A stretch of DNA of 64,000 nucleotides from CAZICM01 sp964537685 (GTDB lineage Bacteria > Myxococcota_A > Polyangia > Polyangiales > Polyangiaceae), in contig CAZICM010000041.1 in NCBI GenBank assembly GCA_964537685.1, forward strand, positions 1 to 64,000, written 5' to 3'. Both the position numbers and the translations under genes were made by a program. Of this stretch, positions 8,148 through 16,210 are shown in pieces. The notes beneath the pieces are model-generated. The model did not search any database, had not been told where the DNA came from, and was given only the letters and a program-made list of their open reading frames with translations. Within the stretch, counting starts at the first letter, position 1. Each line of letters begins with the position of its first letter.

Positions 8148-9134
8148 ATGGTGCCCGCTGTGCTTGATACGGTCACGCTCGATCAGCTTCGAATGTTTTT
8201 AGCCGTTGTTGAAGAGGGAAATTTTTCGGCGGCCGGCAGGCGTATGGGGCGGGTTCAGTCCGCTGTTAGCCATTCGATGGCCAATCTTGAAAATCAATTG
8301 GGCGTGCCGCTTTGGGATCGAAGGACCAAAGTGCCGGCGCTCACCGAGCAGGGGCGTGTGCTATTTGCCGCGGCCAAAAGGGTTTGCGGCGAGGCCGATG
8401 CTTTGCGGCGCGTTGTGAAGGGGCTCGCCGATGGATTGGAGCCCGTGGTGTCGCTGTGTGTGGATGCGGTCTTTCCATTGCCTGCTCTGGTCTTGGTGTG
8501 CCGCGAGTTTGCGAAGCATTTTCCGACGGTCGAGCTGTGTCTTCACACCGAAGCCATGTCGGCGGTCGCGCAGCGCGTGCTGGAGGGCTCGTGCCAGCTT
8601 GCGATTGCGGGGCCGCATGCGCTCTCGCCTTCGCTGTCGAGCACCTATATCGCGAGTGTGCTGATGATTCCGGTGGTGGCCAAAGAGCATCCGCTCGCGC
8701 AATTGAGGGGCCGGATAGCGACGGAAAGGCTTTCGGAGGAAGTGCAGATTGTGCTTACCGAACGCGGCCCGAACCGGACACCCGATCAGGCCGTGCTGTC
8801 GTCGCGTACCTTTCGCGTCGCCGATTTACACACGAAACATGCGCTTTTATGCGGCGGACTCGGATGGGGCAATATGCCCGAACCTATGGTGCGCGACGAT
8901 TTAAAGCGGAAGCGGCTGGTCCGCATCCGTCCCGCCGCTTGGGGCGAACAAGAATATTTGTTATCGCTTTCGCTGGTGCACCGGCCCGATTTTGCACTGG
9001 GGCCGGCGGCCCGCTGGCTAACGAAGCGCATGAGCGAACTCTGTGAAAATGAGCTGAAACGCGCTTCGCTCAAGGTGCGCCGCTCCGGCCGTTCAAATTC
9101 TAAACGAATGCTTTCAATATCGAACGAAATGTAA
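8148..9134 (+). CDS. LysR family transcriptional regulator
   Basis: 328 residues. The N-terminal winged helix-turn-helix is clear: LRMFLAVVEEGNFSAAGRRMG, then QSAVSHSMANLENQLGVPLWDRR, then LTEQGRVL. The remainder is a type 2 periplasmic-binding-like effector domain. It is divergent from the OsmC gene and probably controls it and itself. The HsdS gene follows only 20 bp downstream on the same strand, which is probably incidental. Confidence 0.9.
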   Translation: MVPAVLDTVTLDQLRMFLAVVEEGNFSAAGRRMGRVQSAVSHSMANLENQLGVPLWDRRTKVPALTEQGRVLFAAAKRVCGEADALRRVVKGLADGLEPVVSLCVDAVFPLPALVLVCREFAKHFPTVELCLHTEAMSAVAQRVLEGSCQLAIAGPHALSPSLSSTYIASVLMIPVVAKEHPLAQLRGRIATERLSEEVQIVLTERGPNRTPDQAVLSSRTFRVADLHTKHALLCGGLGWGNMPEPMVRDDLKRKRLVRIRPAAWGEQEYLLSLSLVHRPDFALGPAARWLTKRMSELCENELKRASLKVRRSGRSNSKRMLSISNEM

Positions 9135-9154
9135 TCCAGTCAGTTTGCGATAAA

Positions 9155-10315
9155 ATGCGATCATATTGTAAGACCGTTTTTTTGACTGATATTTGCCGGC
9201 CGAGGCAATGGCCAAATGTGCCGAAATCAAGGCTCTCTGCTTCGGGCTATCCGGTGTATGGCGCCGCGGGCCAGATAGGGTTTTACGAGAAATACACGCA
9301 CAACAAGCCTACCATCACGCTTGCCTGCCGGGGAACCGCCTGTGGAACGATTACGGTCGTGCCCGCTTATTCGTGTATAAGCGGCAATACGATGGCATTG
9401 GACGATCTGGATGAAGGGCGGGCATTGCCTGAATATGTCGTCGATTTTCTTCGTTATCGGGGCTTATCCGATGTAATTAGCGGCTCGGCTCAGCCGCAGA
9501 TCACCAAACAGGCGCTATTGCGCGTCAGCATTCCGCTTCCCGCTCTTTCCAAACAGCGGGAGCTGATCCGGGTGACCCAATCCGTGGAGCAGGTGCAGAA
9601 GGCGACCACCGAATTGATTGAACATTTGGAGCGCGTAAAGAAAAGTGCCGCGGTCTATTTATTTACGCGGGGCCTGCCTGGAATGCACAAAGCATTTCAG
9701 CCCTGCGAAGCGGGGGAAATTCCCGCGGCGTGGACGATGTGCAAGCTTTCGGAGCGGGCCGTGGTCGACACGGGATTTGCATTTAAAAGCGACGATTTTT
9801 GTGATCCCGGTCCAGATACCGTTCCCGTCGTGCGCATCGGCGATTTGAGGCGGGGCAAGATTAATGTGCAGGGCAGCGAGCATGTCCATCAAGGCAAGGT
9901 GGCCGGCCTGGAGCGTTTTGCATTAAAGGCCGGCGATATTTTGGTGGGTTTGTCTGGAAGCGTCGGCCATGTGGCGCGCGTGCGGAAAAAAGACCTGCCA
10001 GCTTATTTAAATCAGCGTGTGGGACGAATACGATTAAATTCGGGCGATCCCCGCTTTGTCGAGAACTGGTATCGGGGACCTTTCGTTCAGCAGTATGTGA
10101 GGGATCGTTCCGCAGGGGCCGTGCAGAGTAATTTAAGTCCTGCGCAGGTGAGGGAGATCCCTGTTCCTATGGCGGGAGCGGATGAAGAACATCGAATTGC
10201 AGATTTTTTTGATTGTATTGATGAGCGCCTGGCTGTGGAGCGGGAGGCGCTGGTATTGCTGGACGGGCTGCAGCGGCAGGTATTGAGTCAATTTTTTAAT
10301 TCGTTAACGCCCTAG
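9155..10315 (+). CDS. hsdS: Type I restriction-modification specificity subunit, orphan
   Basis: 386-residue HsdS with two target-recognition domains, each followed by a helical spacer. TRD1 shows YPVYGAAGQIGFYEKY, ACRGTACGTI and the typical ISGSAQPQITKQALLRVSIPLP; TRD2 shows VVRIGDLRRGKINV, GDILVGLSGSVGHVARV and SAGAVQSNLSPAQVREIPVP. The spacers (KQRELIRVTQSVEQVQ and AVEREALVLLDGLQRQ) are the coiled-coil dimer helices. HsdM and HsdR are absent from the window and the neighbours are unrelated. It overlaps the DJ-1-like gene tail to tail by 12 bp. It could be an active specificity variant served by HsdM elsewhere, or a remnant. Confidence 0.88.
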   Translation: MRSYCKTVFLTDICRPRQWPNVPKSRLSASGYPVYGAAGQIGFYEKYTHNKPTITLACRGTACGTITVVPAYSCISGNTMALDDLDEGRALPEYVVDFLRYRGLSDVISGSAQPQITKQALLRVSIPLPALSKQRELIRVTQSVEQVQKATTELIEHLERVKKSAAVYLFTRGLPGMHKAFQPCEAGEIPAAWTMCKLSERAVVDTGFAFKSDDFCDPGPDTVPVVRIGDLRRGKINVQGSEHVHQGKVAGLERFALKAGDILVGLSGSVGHVARVRKKDLPAYLNQRVGRIRLNSGDPRFVENWYRGPFVQQYVRDRSAGAVQSNLSPAQVREIPVPMAGADEEHRIADFFDCIDERLAVEREALVLLDGLQRQVLSQFFNSLTP

Positions 10316-11050
10316 GGCTTGAACGACCAGCCTCGCGGCGGCGGCTCCGGAATTCTGCTGCTGTCCGGTCACAAGCAGGCCATCCCGGACGGCGAAATCC
10401 CGAAAGGCTTGATCGACGATGAAATTGGTTCCATCCATTTTCCGGGCTTCTTCTTCAATCCAAAAGGGTTGAATTTTCTTTCCGACGAATTGATCGGCAA
10501 ATTGTTCCTCGCTATTGGCGAAGCCCGTCCATGTTTTGCCTTCCACCAAGAGTTTTCCGTTGGAAAGGCGGGCCTTGAGCAGCACGCAAGTGGCATGGCA
10601 GACCAGAGCCGTCACCTTGCCGGCTTCATAAAAAGAAGCGACAAGCCGGTGGACACGCTCGTTGTCGCGGAATGTGTACATCGGCGATTGGCCACCCACC
10701 AAGAAAATGGCGTCGTAATCGGCGGGCTGTATGCCTTCAATGCTCTTTGTGTTTTCAATCAATGCGATATGATGCGAAGATTTTTTAAAGCCCAAGCTTA
10801 AAATATCGTGGGCGGAATAGCCGCTCGCATCTTCGGGATCGCTATAACCATCGGCCTGAAGCTGGCCGCCGTCGGGGCTGCGAATTTCGACGTCGTAGCC
10901 GCTCTCAATAAACTCCCAATACGGATGAGTGAGCTCGGCCCACCAAAAGCCGATGGGCCATCCCGTTGTCGCGGAAACGCCTGCATTGGCGACAACCATC
11001 AATACTTTCTTTTTCTTGGCCGGATTGGTGACATTTACATTGCCGCTCAT
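10304..11050 (-). CDS. DJ-1/PfpI family glutamine amidotransferase-like protein
   Basis: Class I glutamine amidotransferase-like fold of the DJ-1/ThiJ/PfpI superfamily. The nucleophile elbow Cys is in VTALVCHATCVLL, with an Asp/Gly-rich VGGQSPMY loop before it and the family segment GYDVEIRSPDGG. Members include Hsp31-like glyoxalases and deglycases; the exact activity is not set by sequence. The start at 11050 has AAGGAG 6 bp upstream, preferred over an ATG at 11104. It is divergent from the LysR gene at 11243, with an inverted repeat between them. Confidence 0.88.
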   Translation of the reverse strand: MSGNVNVTNPAKKKKVLMVVANAGVSATTGWPIGFWWAELTHPYWEFIESGYDVEIRSPDGGQLQADGYSDPEDASGYSAHDILSLGFKKSSHHIALIENTKSIEGIQPADYDAIFLVGGQSPMYTFRDNERVHRLVASFYEAGKVTALVCHATCVLLKARLSNGKLLVEGKTWTGFANSEEQFADQFVGKKIQPFWIEEEARKMDGTNFIVDQAFRDFAVRDGLLVTGQQQNSGAAAARLVVQALGR

Positions 11051-11114
11051 CGTGCACTCCTTTTCGGTGAGGCCGAGTTTGGGGTTCAGAATGAGTTTTA
11101 TCAATCAAAAGATA

Positions 11115-11131
11115 TGCAATTTAATGTTGCA
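11115..11131. promoter_or_regulatory. Putative LysR-type operator
   Basis: TGCAA, seven bases, TTGCA: a perfect 5-bp inverted repeat with the T-N11-A form expected of LysR-type binding sites. It sits in the 192 bp gap between the divergent DJ-1-like and LysR genes, about 65 bp upstream of the former start. A second palindrome, ATGCATGCAT, lies at 11213-11222. Confidence 0.55.
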
Positions 11132-11242
11132 CAATATGAAAATACAATTGAGCTGCGAATGGCCAATTGGCCCGATAAATATTGGAGTCAAATGGGTTTG
11201 CCATAGACATCATGCATGCATCGGCATTATAGATATCATACC

Positions 11243-12145
11243 ATGCAACTTCAAAACGTAGACCTCAATTTACTGGTTGCGATGGACGCGCTGTTGGAAG
11301 AGGCAAGCGTGACCAGAGCCGCAATGCGCGTGGGCTTGAGCACGCCTGCCATGAGCCATGCGCTCGCCCGTATACGGGAACAATTGGGCGATCCCCTCCT
11401 TGTGAGGGCTGGCAAATCGATGGTATTGAGCGAGCGGGCGCTTTTGCTTCGGCCCAGGGTAAGGACGCTGATTGCCGAGCTTCAGTCTGTGCTGTCTTCT
11501 GCGCGGGAATTCTCACCCCAGGACATGGATAGGGAATTTCGTATTCATGCGACAGATCATGTGGTGATCGTGCTGGGGCCGGCCTTGGATGCGCGGGTGC
11601 GCGAGCAGGCGCCCAAGGCGTCGATTCGCTTTTTGCCGAGCGGTGATGATTCGATCGCATTGAGAGAAGCTTCGATTGATATGGCTATCGGTGTGTATTC
11701 AGACCTTCCGCCGGAAATGAAAAGGCGCCGATTGTTTCAGGATCGGCTGGTGTGCGTGGTGAGGAAAGAGCATCCGCAGGTGAAGAAGCGATTGAGTTTG
11801 GAGCAATATGCGGCGTTGTCTCATGTGCAGGTGGCGCCGCGCGGGCGGCCGGGCGGTCAATTGGATCGGATGCTTGAAGAGCGGGGCGTGAAGCGCCGTG
11901 TGGCGAGGGCTGTTCCTTATTTTTTGGCGGCGCTTTTATTGGTTTCGGAAACGGATTATGTGCTTACGATTTCGGAGCGCATTGCGAGGGCGCTGGGGGA
12001 GCGGATGGGGCTTCGGGTGCTGCCTCTGCCCGTGCCGATGGAGCCCTATACGCTTTCATTGATATGGCATCCCCGGACCGACGGCGATCCGGCGCAGGCG
12101 TGGATGCGCGCGGCGCTTGTAGAATGCGCGCAGAAGCTGGGCTAG
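11243..12145 (+). CDS. LysR family transcriptional regulator (NodD/SyrM-like subgroup)
   Basis: About 300 residues from the ATG at 11243, which gives the standard LysR opening (LQNVDLNLLVAMDALLEEASVTRAA). The HTH continues as VGLSTPAMSHALARIREQLGDPLLVR. The effector domain includes ATDHVVIVLGPAL and DMAIGVYSDLPPEM, as in the NodD/SyrM-like branch. It is divergent from the DJ-1-like gene and is its likely regulator. Confidence 0.9.
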   Translation: MQLQNVDLNLLVAMDALLEEASVTRAAMRVGLSTPAMSHALARIREQLGDPLLVRAGKSMVLSERALLLRPRVRTLIAELQSVLSSAREFSPQDMDREFRIHATDHVVIVLGPALDARVREQAPKASIRFLPSGDDSIALREASIDMAIGVYSDLPPEMKRRRLFQDRLVCVVRKEHPQVKKRLSLEQYAALSHVQVAPRGRPGGQLDRMLEERGVKRRVARAVPYFLAALLLVSETDYVLTISERIARALGERMGLRVLPLPVPMEPYTLSLIWHPRTDGDPAQAWMRAALVECAQKLG

Positions 12146-12186
12146 GATATTTTTTTCAATCAAGTTCCAGCCATCGAAAATATCCA

Positions 12187-12468
12187 ATGCCCGCATCGCC
12201 TAAAAACCGCTCTTTTTATTTGGTGTTCGCCATTTTGGCCGGGCTTTTGGGGGCTTTGGCCTTGAGTGCGGGCGCTATGCTGCTTTCGCCCCGCGTGGTG
12301 AGGGCTTATGGTCCTGAAGTGGGCTTGTGGATGGTGTTTGCTTGCTTTTTGATTGGAATGATCGGGCCGGCCGTGGCCGTCCTGAAAATAGCCGATCGTA
12401 TTGCGCCGGAGAGCCGGGCTTCTAAGCGTCAACGTCGATCGGCACGAAATGAGGAAACATCCGGCTGA
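12187..12468 (+). CDS. Small two-helix membrane protein
   Basis: 93 residues, with two hydrophobic segments at about 9-31 (LVFAILAGLLGALALSAGAM) and 44-65 (LWMVFACFLIGMIGPAVAVL) and a basic C-terminal tail. No family was recognised. The start is the first ATG after a short gap from the LysR gene, 41 bp away. Its last 47 bp overlap the 3' end of the convergent ABM-like gene. A role cannot be given. Confidence 0.5.
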   Translation: MPASPKNRSFYLVFAILAGLLGALALSAGAMLLSPRVVRAYGPEVGLWMVFACFLIGMIGPAVAVLKIADRIAPESRASKRQRRSARNEETSG

Positions 12469-12748
12469 GATCGGCGATATCGGAAGGCTTTTTCCATTCG
12501 CACACGCTTCCGAAACGCTCCCAGAGCTTGGCGACTTCCGGCACGCCGTGTGCCTGCTGGGCCGCTTCGCCGGAAGTCCATTCAAAAATTTCTAGCACTG
12601 TGCCGCATGAGGCGCGCATCACAATGGGTTTGCGCTCCGTTGCGAGGCCAAGGCCGCGAAGCGTCGGAACATGCTCGCGCACCAGTGCCAAAAGTTCGTC
12701 TTCTTTGTCGGGAAAAGGCTTGTAACATGCGATAACCAGTGAACCCAT
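12422..12748 (-). CDS. Antibiotic biosynthesis monooxygenase-like (ABM) protein
   Basis: 108-residue single-domain protein, the usual size for a dimeric alpha/beta barrel. The opening MGSLVIACYKPFPDKEDELLALVREHVPTL and the later VMRASCGTVLEIFEWTSGEAAQQAH match the strand-helix order of this fold. Function in such stand-alone members is often unknown (haem or quinone monooxygenase, or just a ligand-binding dimer). It is convergent and overlapping with the small membrane protein gene. Confidence 0.65.
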   Translation of the reverse strand: MGSLVIACYKPFPDKEDELLALVREHVPTLRGLGLATERKPIVMRASCGTVLEIFEWTSGEAAQQAHGVPEVAKLWERFGSVCEWKKPSDIADLSRMFPHFVPIDVDA

Positions 12749-12819
12749 GTCCCGATGCTCGCAGATCGGCGCGCCGGGGTCAATACGATCATGAGGCTAC
12801 CGCGATTGCAACGGAACAC

Positions 12820-14088
12820 TCACTTGAGAATGCCATAAATTTCGGATTGCTTATCAATCCAATAAATATGGGTTGCATCCACGGCGATTGCGCCTAAATC
12901 GCCAAAGCCCATCGCGACAAATTCGGGCATGGATACCGATCCCAGCGGCATACGCCGCACGGCGCCGTCGTCCTGTGTCCAATAAATGAATTTTTCATCG
13001 GCTGCCAGGCGCCGGGGCCACGGAGGCCCTGTGAAGACATTCTCGACCGGCCCGCCCATGGTGCTCACGCGGTCCAGCCTCGCAAAGCCGGCATCAATAA
13101 AATAAAGAGTGCCCTGGACCAGCAGAATTTCCGTGGGCGTGCCCAGGCCCGATACGACGGTTTTGGTGCCGGAGCCCGAATTGCTTACCATAATCGAAGA
13201 ATTGTTCGTTTCGGCATTTGTCCAATAGGCATCGCCTGCCTGAACCGCGATTCCCCGCGGATCTCCATTGGCTGAATAAATATTGTTGTTGCCGCCTCCC
13301 ATTAAACCCGTTCGCCGGACCGTTGCTTTAGAATTGCCATCAAATTCGATCCAAAATAAATAATTAAGCCCGGCCGCCATATCGATCGGCGAATTCTGGG
13401 TGGACGTGAGTCCCTGCGGTATTCCGCCGCCCAATGAAACGCGTAAAATTTCGCCGCCTCCCATTCCTTGGTTGGCCCAATAGGCATCGGTCGCGGTCAA
13501 TACAAGCGGGCCAGGTGCCATTTGGCTTTTGGCGAGGGATTCAATGATTCCGCTCGATTTGCGGTAGATCATCACTTCACCGCTCTTCGAATTGGTCCAC
13601 ACCACGCCTTCCGTATTGGCCGCAATATCTGTCGCACCGCCCTGGCCGGAGGCGATGAGCGAGGGTGAACATAGGCCATTTGAACATGGAACGCCTTGGC
13701 AATCGTGGCCGCAGGAACCGCAATTGAGGGAATCCGTTGCAATGTCCGTGCATATACCATTGCATTGCGCCCAATTCTGCGGGCATAGGCAGGCTCCATT
13801 ATGGCAAGAGCCTTCGGGACAGGGGCTTCCTTCATTGTCGGGCAATACGATACAAATTCCCTCCGGAGAGCAGCCGGACCTGGTGCAAAATGGATCGGAA
13901 TTGGTGGGCGGACAGTCCGCGTCTTGCACGCATTCGGCCGTTCCGCCCGAAGAGCTCGCCGAACCGGAGGAGCTGCTTCCTTCGTTTGGAGTGAAATTGC
14001 GTTCAACGGGTGTGCAGGCCACCGCGAGCGGGAAGAAAAAAATGGTTCCGCGGCTCAATGTTTTTAATGTGTGAAATAGGTGTTTCAT
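12820..14088 (-). CDS. Lipoprotein with Cys-rich domain and beta-propeller
   Basis: 422 residues. The signal peptide ends in the lipobox LAVACTP (Cys25), followed by a Ser/Gly spacer. Residues about 50-145 are rich in Cys pairs (CVQDADCPP, CTRSGCSPEGIC, CPEGSCHNGAC, CNGICTD, NCGSCGHDC), as in Myxococcota surface proteins. The remainder is a run of YWTN/YWAN/LFWI motifs at regular spacing, indicating a five- to seven-bladed propeller (DUF5050/LDLR-YWTD-like). Probably anchored on the outer membrane as a binding protein. Ligand unknown. Confidence 0.78.
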   Translation of the reverse strand: MKHLFHTLKTLSRGTIFFFPLAVACTPVERNFTPNEGSSSSGSASSSGGTAECVQDADCPPTNSDPFCTRSGCSPEGICIVLPDNEGSPCPEGSCHNGACLCPQNWAQCNGICTDIATDSLNCGSCGHDCQGVPCSNGLCSPSLIASGQGGATDIAANTEGVVWTNSKSGEVMIYRKSSGIIESLAKSQMAPGPLVLTATDAYWANQGMGGGEILRVSLGGGIPQGLTSTQNSPIDMAAGLNYLFWIEFDGNSKATVRRTGLMGGGNNNIYSANGDPRGIAVQAGDAYWTNAETNNSSIMVSNSGSGTKTVVSGLGTPTEILLVQGTLYFIDAGFARLDRVSTMGGPVENVFTGPPWPRRLAADEKFIYWTQDDGAVRRMPLGSVSMPEFVAMGFGDLGAIAVDATHIYWIDKQSEIYGILK

Positions 14089-14230
14089 GGCCCCTCATGC
14101 GCGCCGAAAGTAAAAGCTGCCCCCTACGATAGGAGAAAGACCGGTGCATGCCTAGACGGGCTTGTGGCCGCGTGAAAAGGCACTGTTTGCGGTGCTTGTG
14201 TTTCGCCTAAAGGTATGCGAAAGCCGAACT

Positions 14231-15079
14231 ATGTCTCGATCGGCAGATGCGCAGAAATGGCTTGAAGAGGGGCTTGGGCATGCCCGCCAGGGGCGTTTGG
14301 ATTTGGCGGAAAAGGCTTTTGTAAAAGCGGCTCAAAAAGCTCCGCGGATGTGGGAAGCGTGGACGGATTTGGGGAACTGCCGCCAGGATATGAATCGCTT
14401 GGATGAAGCGATCGCGGCATTTAACAAGGCGGTTGAGCTCGCGCCTAAAGAGCTCGCGCCCCGGTTTAACCGCGGAAATGCCCGGGCGCTGGCGAGTGAT
14501 TTGGACGGTGCGATCGCGGATTACGATGAGGCAATTAAGATCGATCCGAGCTTCGCGCCTGCGTTTGAGAGGCGGAGTTTGGCGCGGGAGCGCAAGGGTG
14601 AGCTTGAGCTGGCGGAGCAGGATATTAGCCGTGCGATTGAGCTTGCGCCGGAGCGGGCAAGGGCTTGGGGAGCGCGGGCGGCGATTCGCGCGGAGCTCGA
14701 GAATGTCGAGGGGGCGCGCGTGGATTGTTTGAGGGCGTGGGAGCTCGCGGACCCGAAAATGCAAGGGGAATTGTTGCCTTTGGCGCTGGCTCTCAAGGTG
14801 CTGCAGGCGAATCCTGAAGAAGAGGCGCCGCTGAAGCCGAAGGCAACGCGATCAAAATCGGCGTCAATTTCAAAGAAATCGGCGGCCCAGACGCCGAAGG
14901 CGGCGAAAACGGCGAAAAAATCGGCATCTAAAAAACCGGCTGCGAAGAAAACGGCTCCCGCAAAGCCTTCGGCTGCGAAGGCTGCGGCTCCGGCGAAAAA
15001 GAAAACGGTTGTGAAAAAGAAGGCGGCCCAAAAAACGCCCGCCGAAAAGAAAAGCGCACCCGCCAAAGGGAAAAAATAA
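14231..15079 (+). CDS. TPR protein with Ala/Lys-rich histone-H1-like tail
   Basis: 282 residues from the ATG at 14231. Residues about 5-175 hold four to five tetratricopeptide repeats (for example AWTDLGNCRQDMNRLDEAIAAFNKAVELAP, given here in outline only). The C-terminal 90 residues are almost entirely Ala, Lys, Pro, Ser and Thr with repeated KKSA, KPAAKK and PAKK units, like the tails of histone H1-type nucleoid proteins. The stop codon abuts the ATG of the reductase gene (TAA-ATG), so translation is probably coupled. The tail suggests contact with nucleic acid, which is not proven. Confidence 0.75.
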   Translation: MSRSADAQKWLEEGLGHARQGRLDLAEKAFVKAAQKAPRMWEAWTDLGNCRQDMNRLDEAIAAFNKAVELAPKELAPRFNRGNARALASDLDGAIADYDEAIKIDPSFAPAFERRSLARERKGELELAEQDISRAIELAPERARAWGARAAIRAELENVEGARVDCLRAWELADPKMQGELLPLALALKVLQANPEEEAPLKPKATRSKSASISKKSAAQTPKAAKTAKKSASKKPAAKKTAPAKPSAAKAAAPAKKKTVVKKKAAQKTPAEKKSAPAKGKK

Positions 15080-16141
15080 ATGAGCCAGCCTATTACAAAT
15101 ACACCCGTATGTGTGACGGGAGCGACCGGATTTATTGCGTCGCGCATTATCGAACAATTGCTGGAGCGCGGATATCAGGTGCGCGGCACGGTGCGGAGTT
15201 TATCCAAAACCAAAGAGCAAGCGCATTTGCGCGCATTGGCCGGGGCCGCCGAGAGGCTGTCTTTCGTCGAGGCGGACTTGTGTGCGCAGGGCGCTTTTGA
15301 TGCGGCGGTGGACGGTTGTGAATATGTGATGCATACGGCGAGCCCTTATTCGCTGGACACCAAAGATCCTCAAAACGATTTGGTGGTTCCCGCGCTGGAA
15401 GGGACGCGCAACGTGCTCGGCGCTTGTAAAAAAGCCGGCACCGTAAAGAAAGTCGTGCTCACCTCTTCAATGGCGGCCATTACGGATGAACCTGAAAGCG
15501 ATCATGTGCTTTCAGAAAACGATTGGAATGAAAAGTCTTCGCTGGACCGCAATCCCTATTATTATTCGAAAACGGCGGCGGAGCGCGAAGCCTGGCGCAT
15601 TGTGAACGAGGAAAAGCCAAATTTTAAGCTGGTGGTGGCCAATCCGTTTTTGGTGATCGGCCCCTCACTGTCTCCCGCGCTGAATCCATCCAATCAATTG
15701 TTTGTGGATTTATTAAAAGGCACGTATCCGGGCATTATGAGCATCACCTGGGGATTTGTGGACGTGCGCGATGTGGCGGCGGCTCATGTATTGGCGATGG
15801 AGAATGAAAACGCCCAGGGCCGCTATATTTGCGCCAATGAAACGATGAGCATGCGCTCGCTGGTCGAAGTACTGGGCAAGAAGGGTTATGCGGACGGATA
15901 TAAATTACCCAAACTGGGCATGGATTGTGCGATTGGAGATTTTGCGGTGAAGCTGTCGTCGTATCTTCAGCCGCGCGGTGTTGGCCAATATTTGCGGACG
16001 CATGTGGGCAGGACGCCCCGTTATGACAATGGCAAAATTCAGCGGGAACTAGGATTGAAATTTACCCCGCTCGATCAAAGCGTCGAAGATTTAATGAAGG
16101 ATTTAGAGCGCTGGGGACACCTGCCCCCAAAGAGCTCATAA
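15080..16141 (+). CDS. NAD(P)-dependent dihydroflavonol-4-reductase-like dehydrogenase
   Basis: 353-residue extended short-chain dehydrogenase. The nucleotide-binding Gly motif TGATGFIASRI is at the N-terminus, followed by RGTVRSLSK (NADP-type), the Ser in VLTSSMAAI and the catalytic YYYSKTAAE (Tyr-x3-Lys), then VVANPFLVIGP. These match the DFR/cinnamoyl-CoA reductase/aldehyde reductase group. It directly abuts the TPR gene, using the AAAGGG of that gene's last codons as ribosome binding site. The substrate is unknown. Confidence 0.88.
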   Translation: MSQPITNTPVCVTGATGFIASRIIEQLLERGYQVRGTVRSLSKTKEQAHLRALAGAAERLSFVEADLCAQGAFDAAVDGCEYVMHTASPYSLDTKDPQNDLVVPALEGTRNVLGACKKAGTVKKVVLTSSMAAITDEPESDHVLSENDWNEKSSLDRNPYYYSKTAAEREAWRIVNEEKPNFKLVVANPFLVIGPSLSPALNPSNQLFVDLLKGTYPGIMSITWGFVDVRDVAAAHVLAMENENAQGRYICANETMSMRSLVEVLGKKGYADGYKLPKLGMDCAIGDFAVKLSSYLQPRGVGQYLRTHVGRTPRYDNGKIQRELGLKFTPLDQSVEDLMKDLERWGHLPPKSS

Positions 16142-16210
16142 TAAAATAAAAATATTAAAAATGTTAAAGATGTTAAAAATATCAAAAAATAAAAAATAGG
16201 ATTGAAACAA
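16142..16210. repeat. AT-rich convergent intergenic segment with degenerate 9-10 bp repeats
   Basis: Very A/T-rich compared with its surroundings, built from near-repeats AATATTAAA, AATGTTAAA, GATGTTAAA, AATATCAAA. It separates the convergent reductase and cytochrome genes. No clear hairpin; it may still terminate transcription on either strand. Confidence 0.5.

Noticed and set aside
9155..10315. Complete type I restriction system
   Set aside because: Only the specificity subunit is present; neighbours are a LysR regulator and a DJ-1-like gene.
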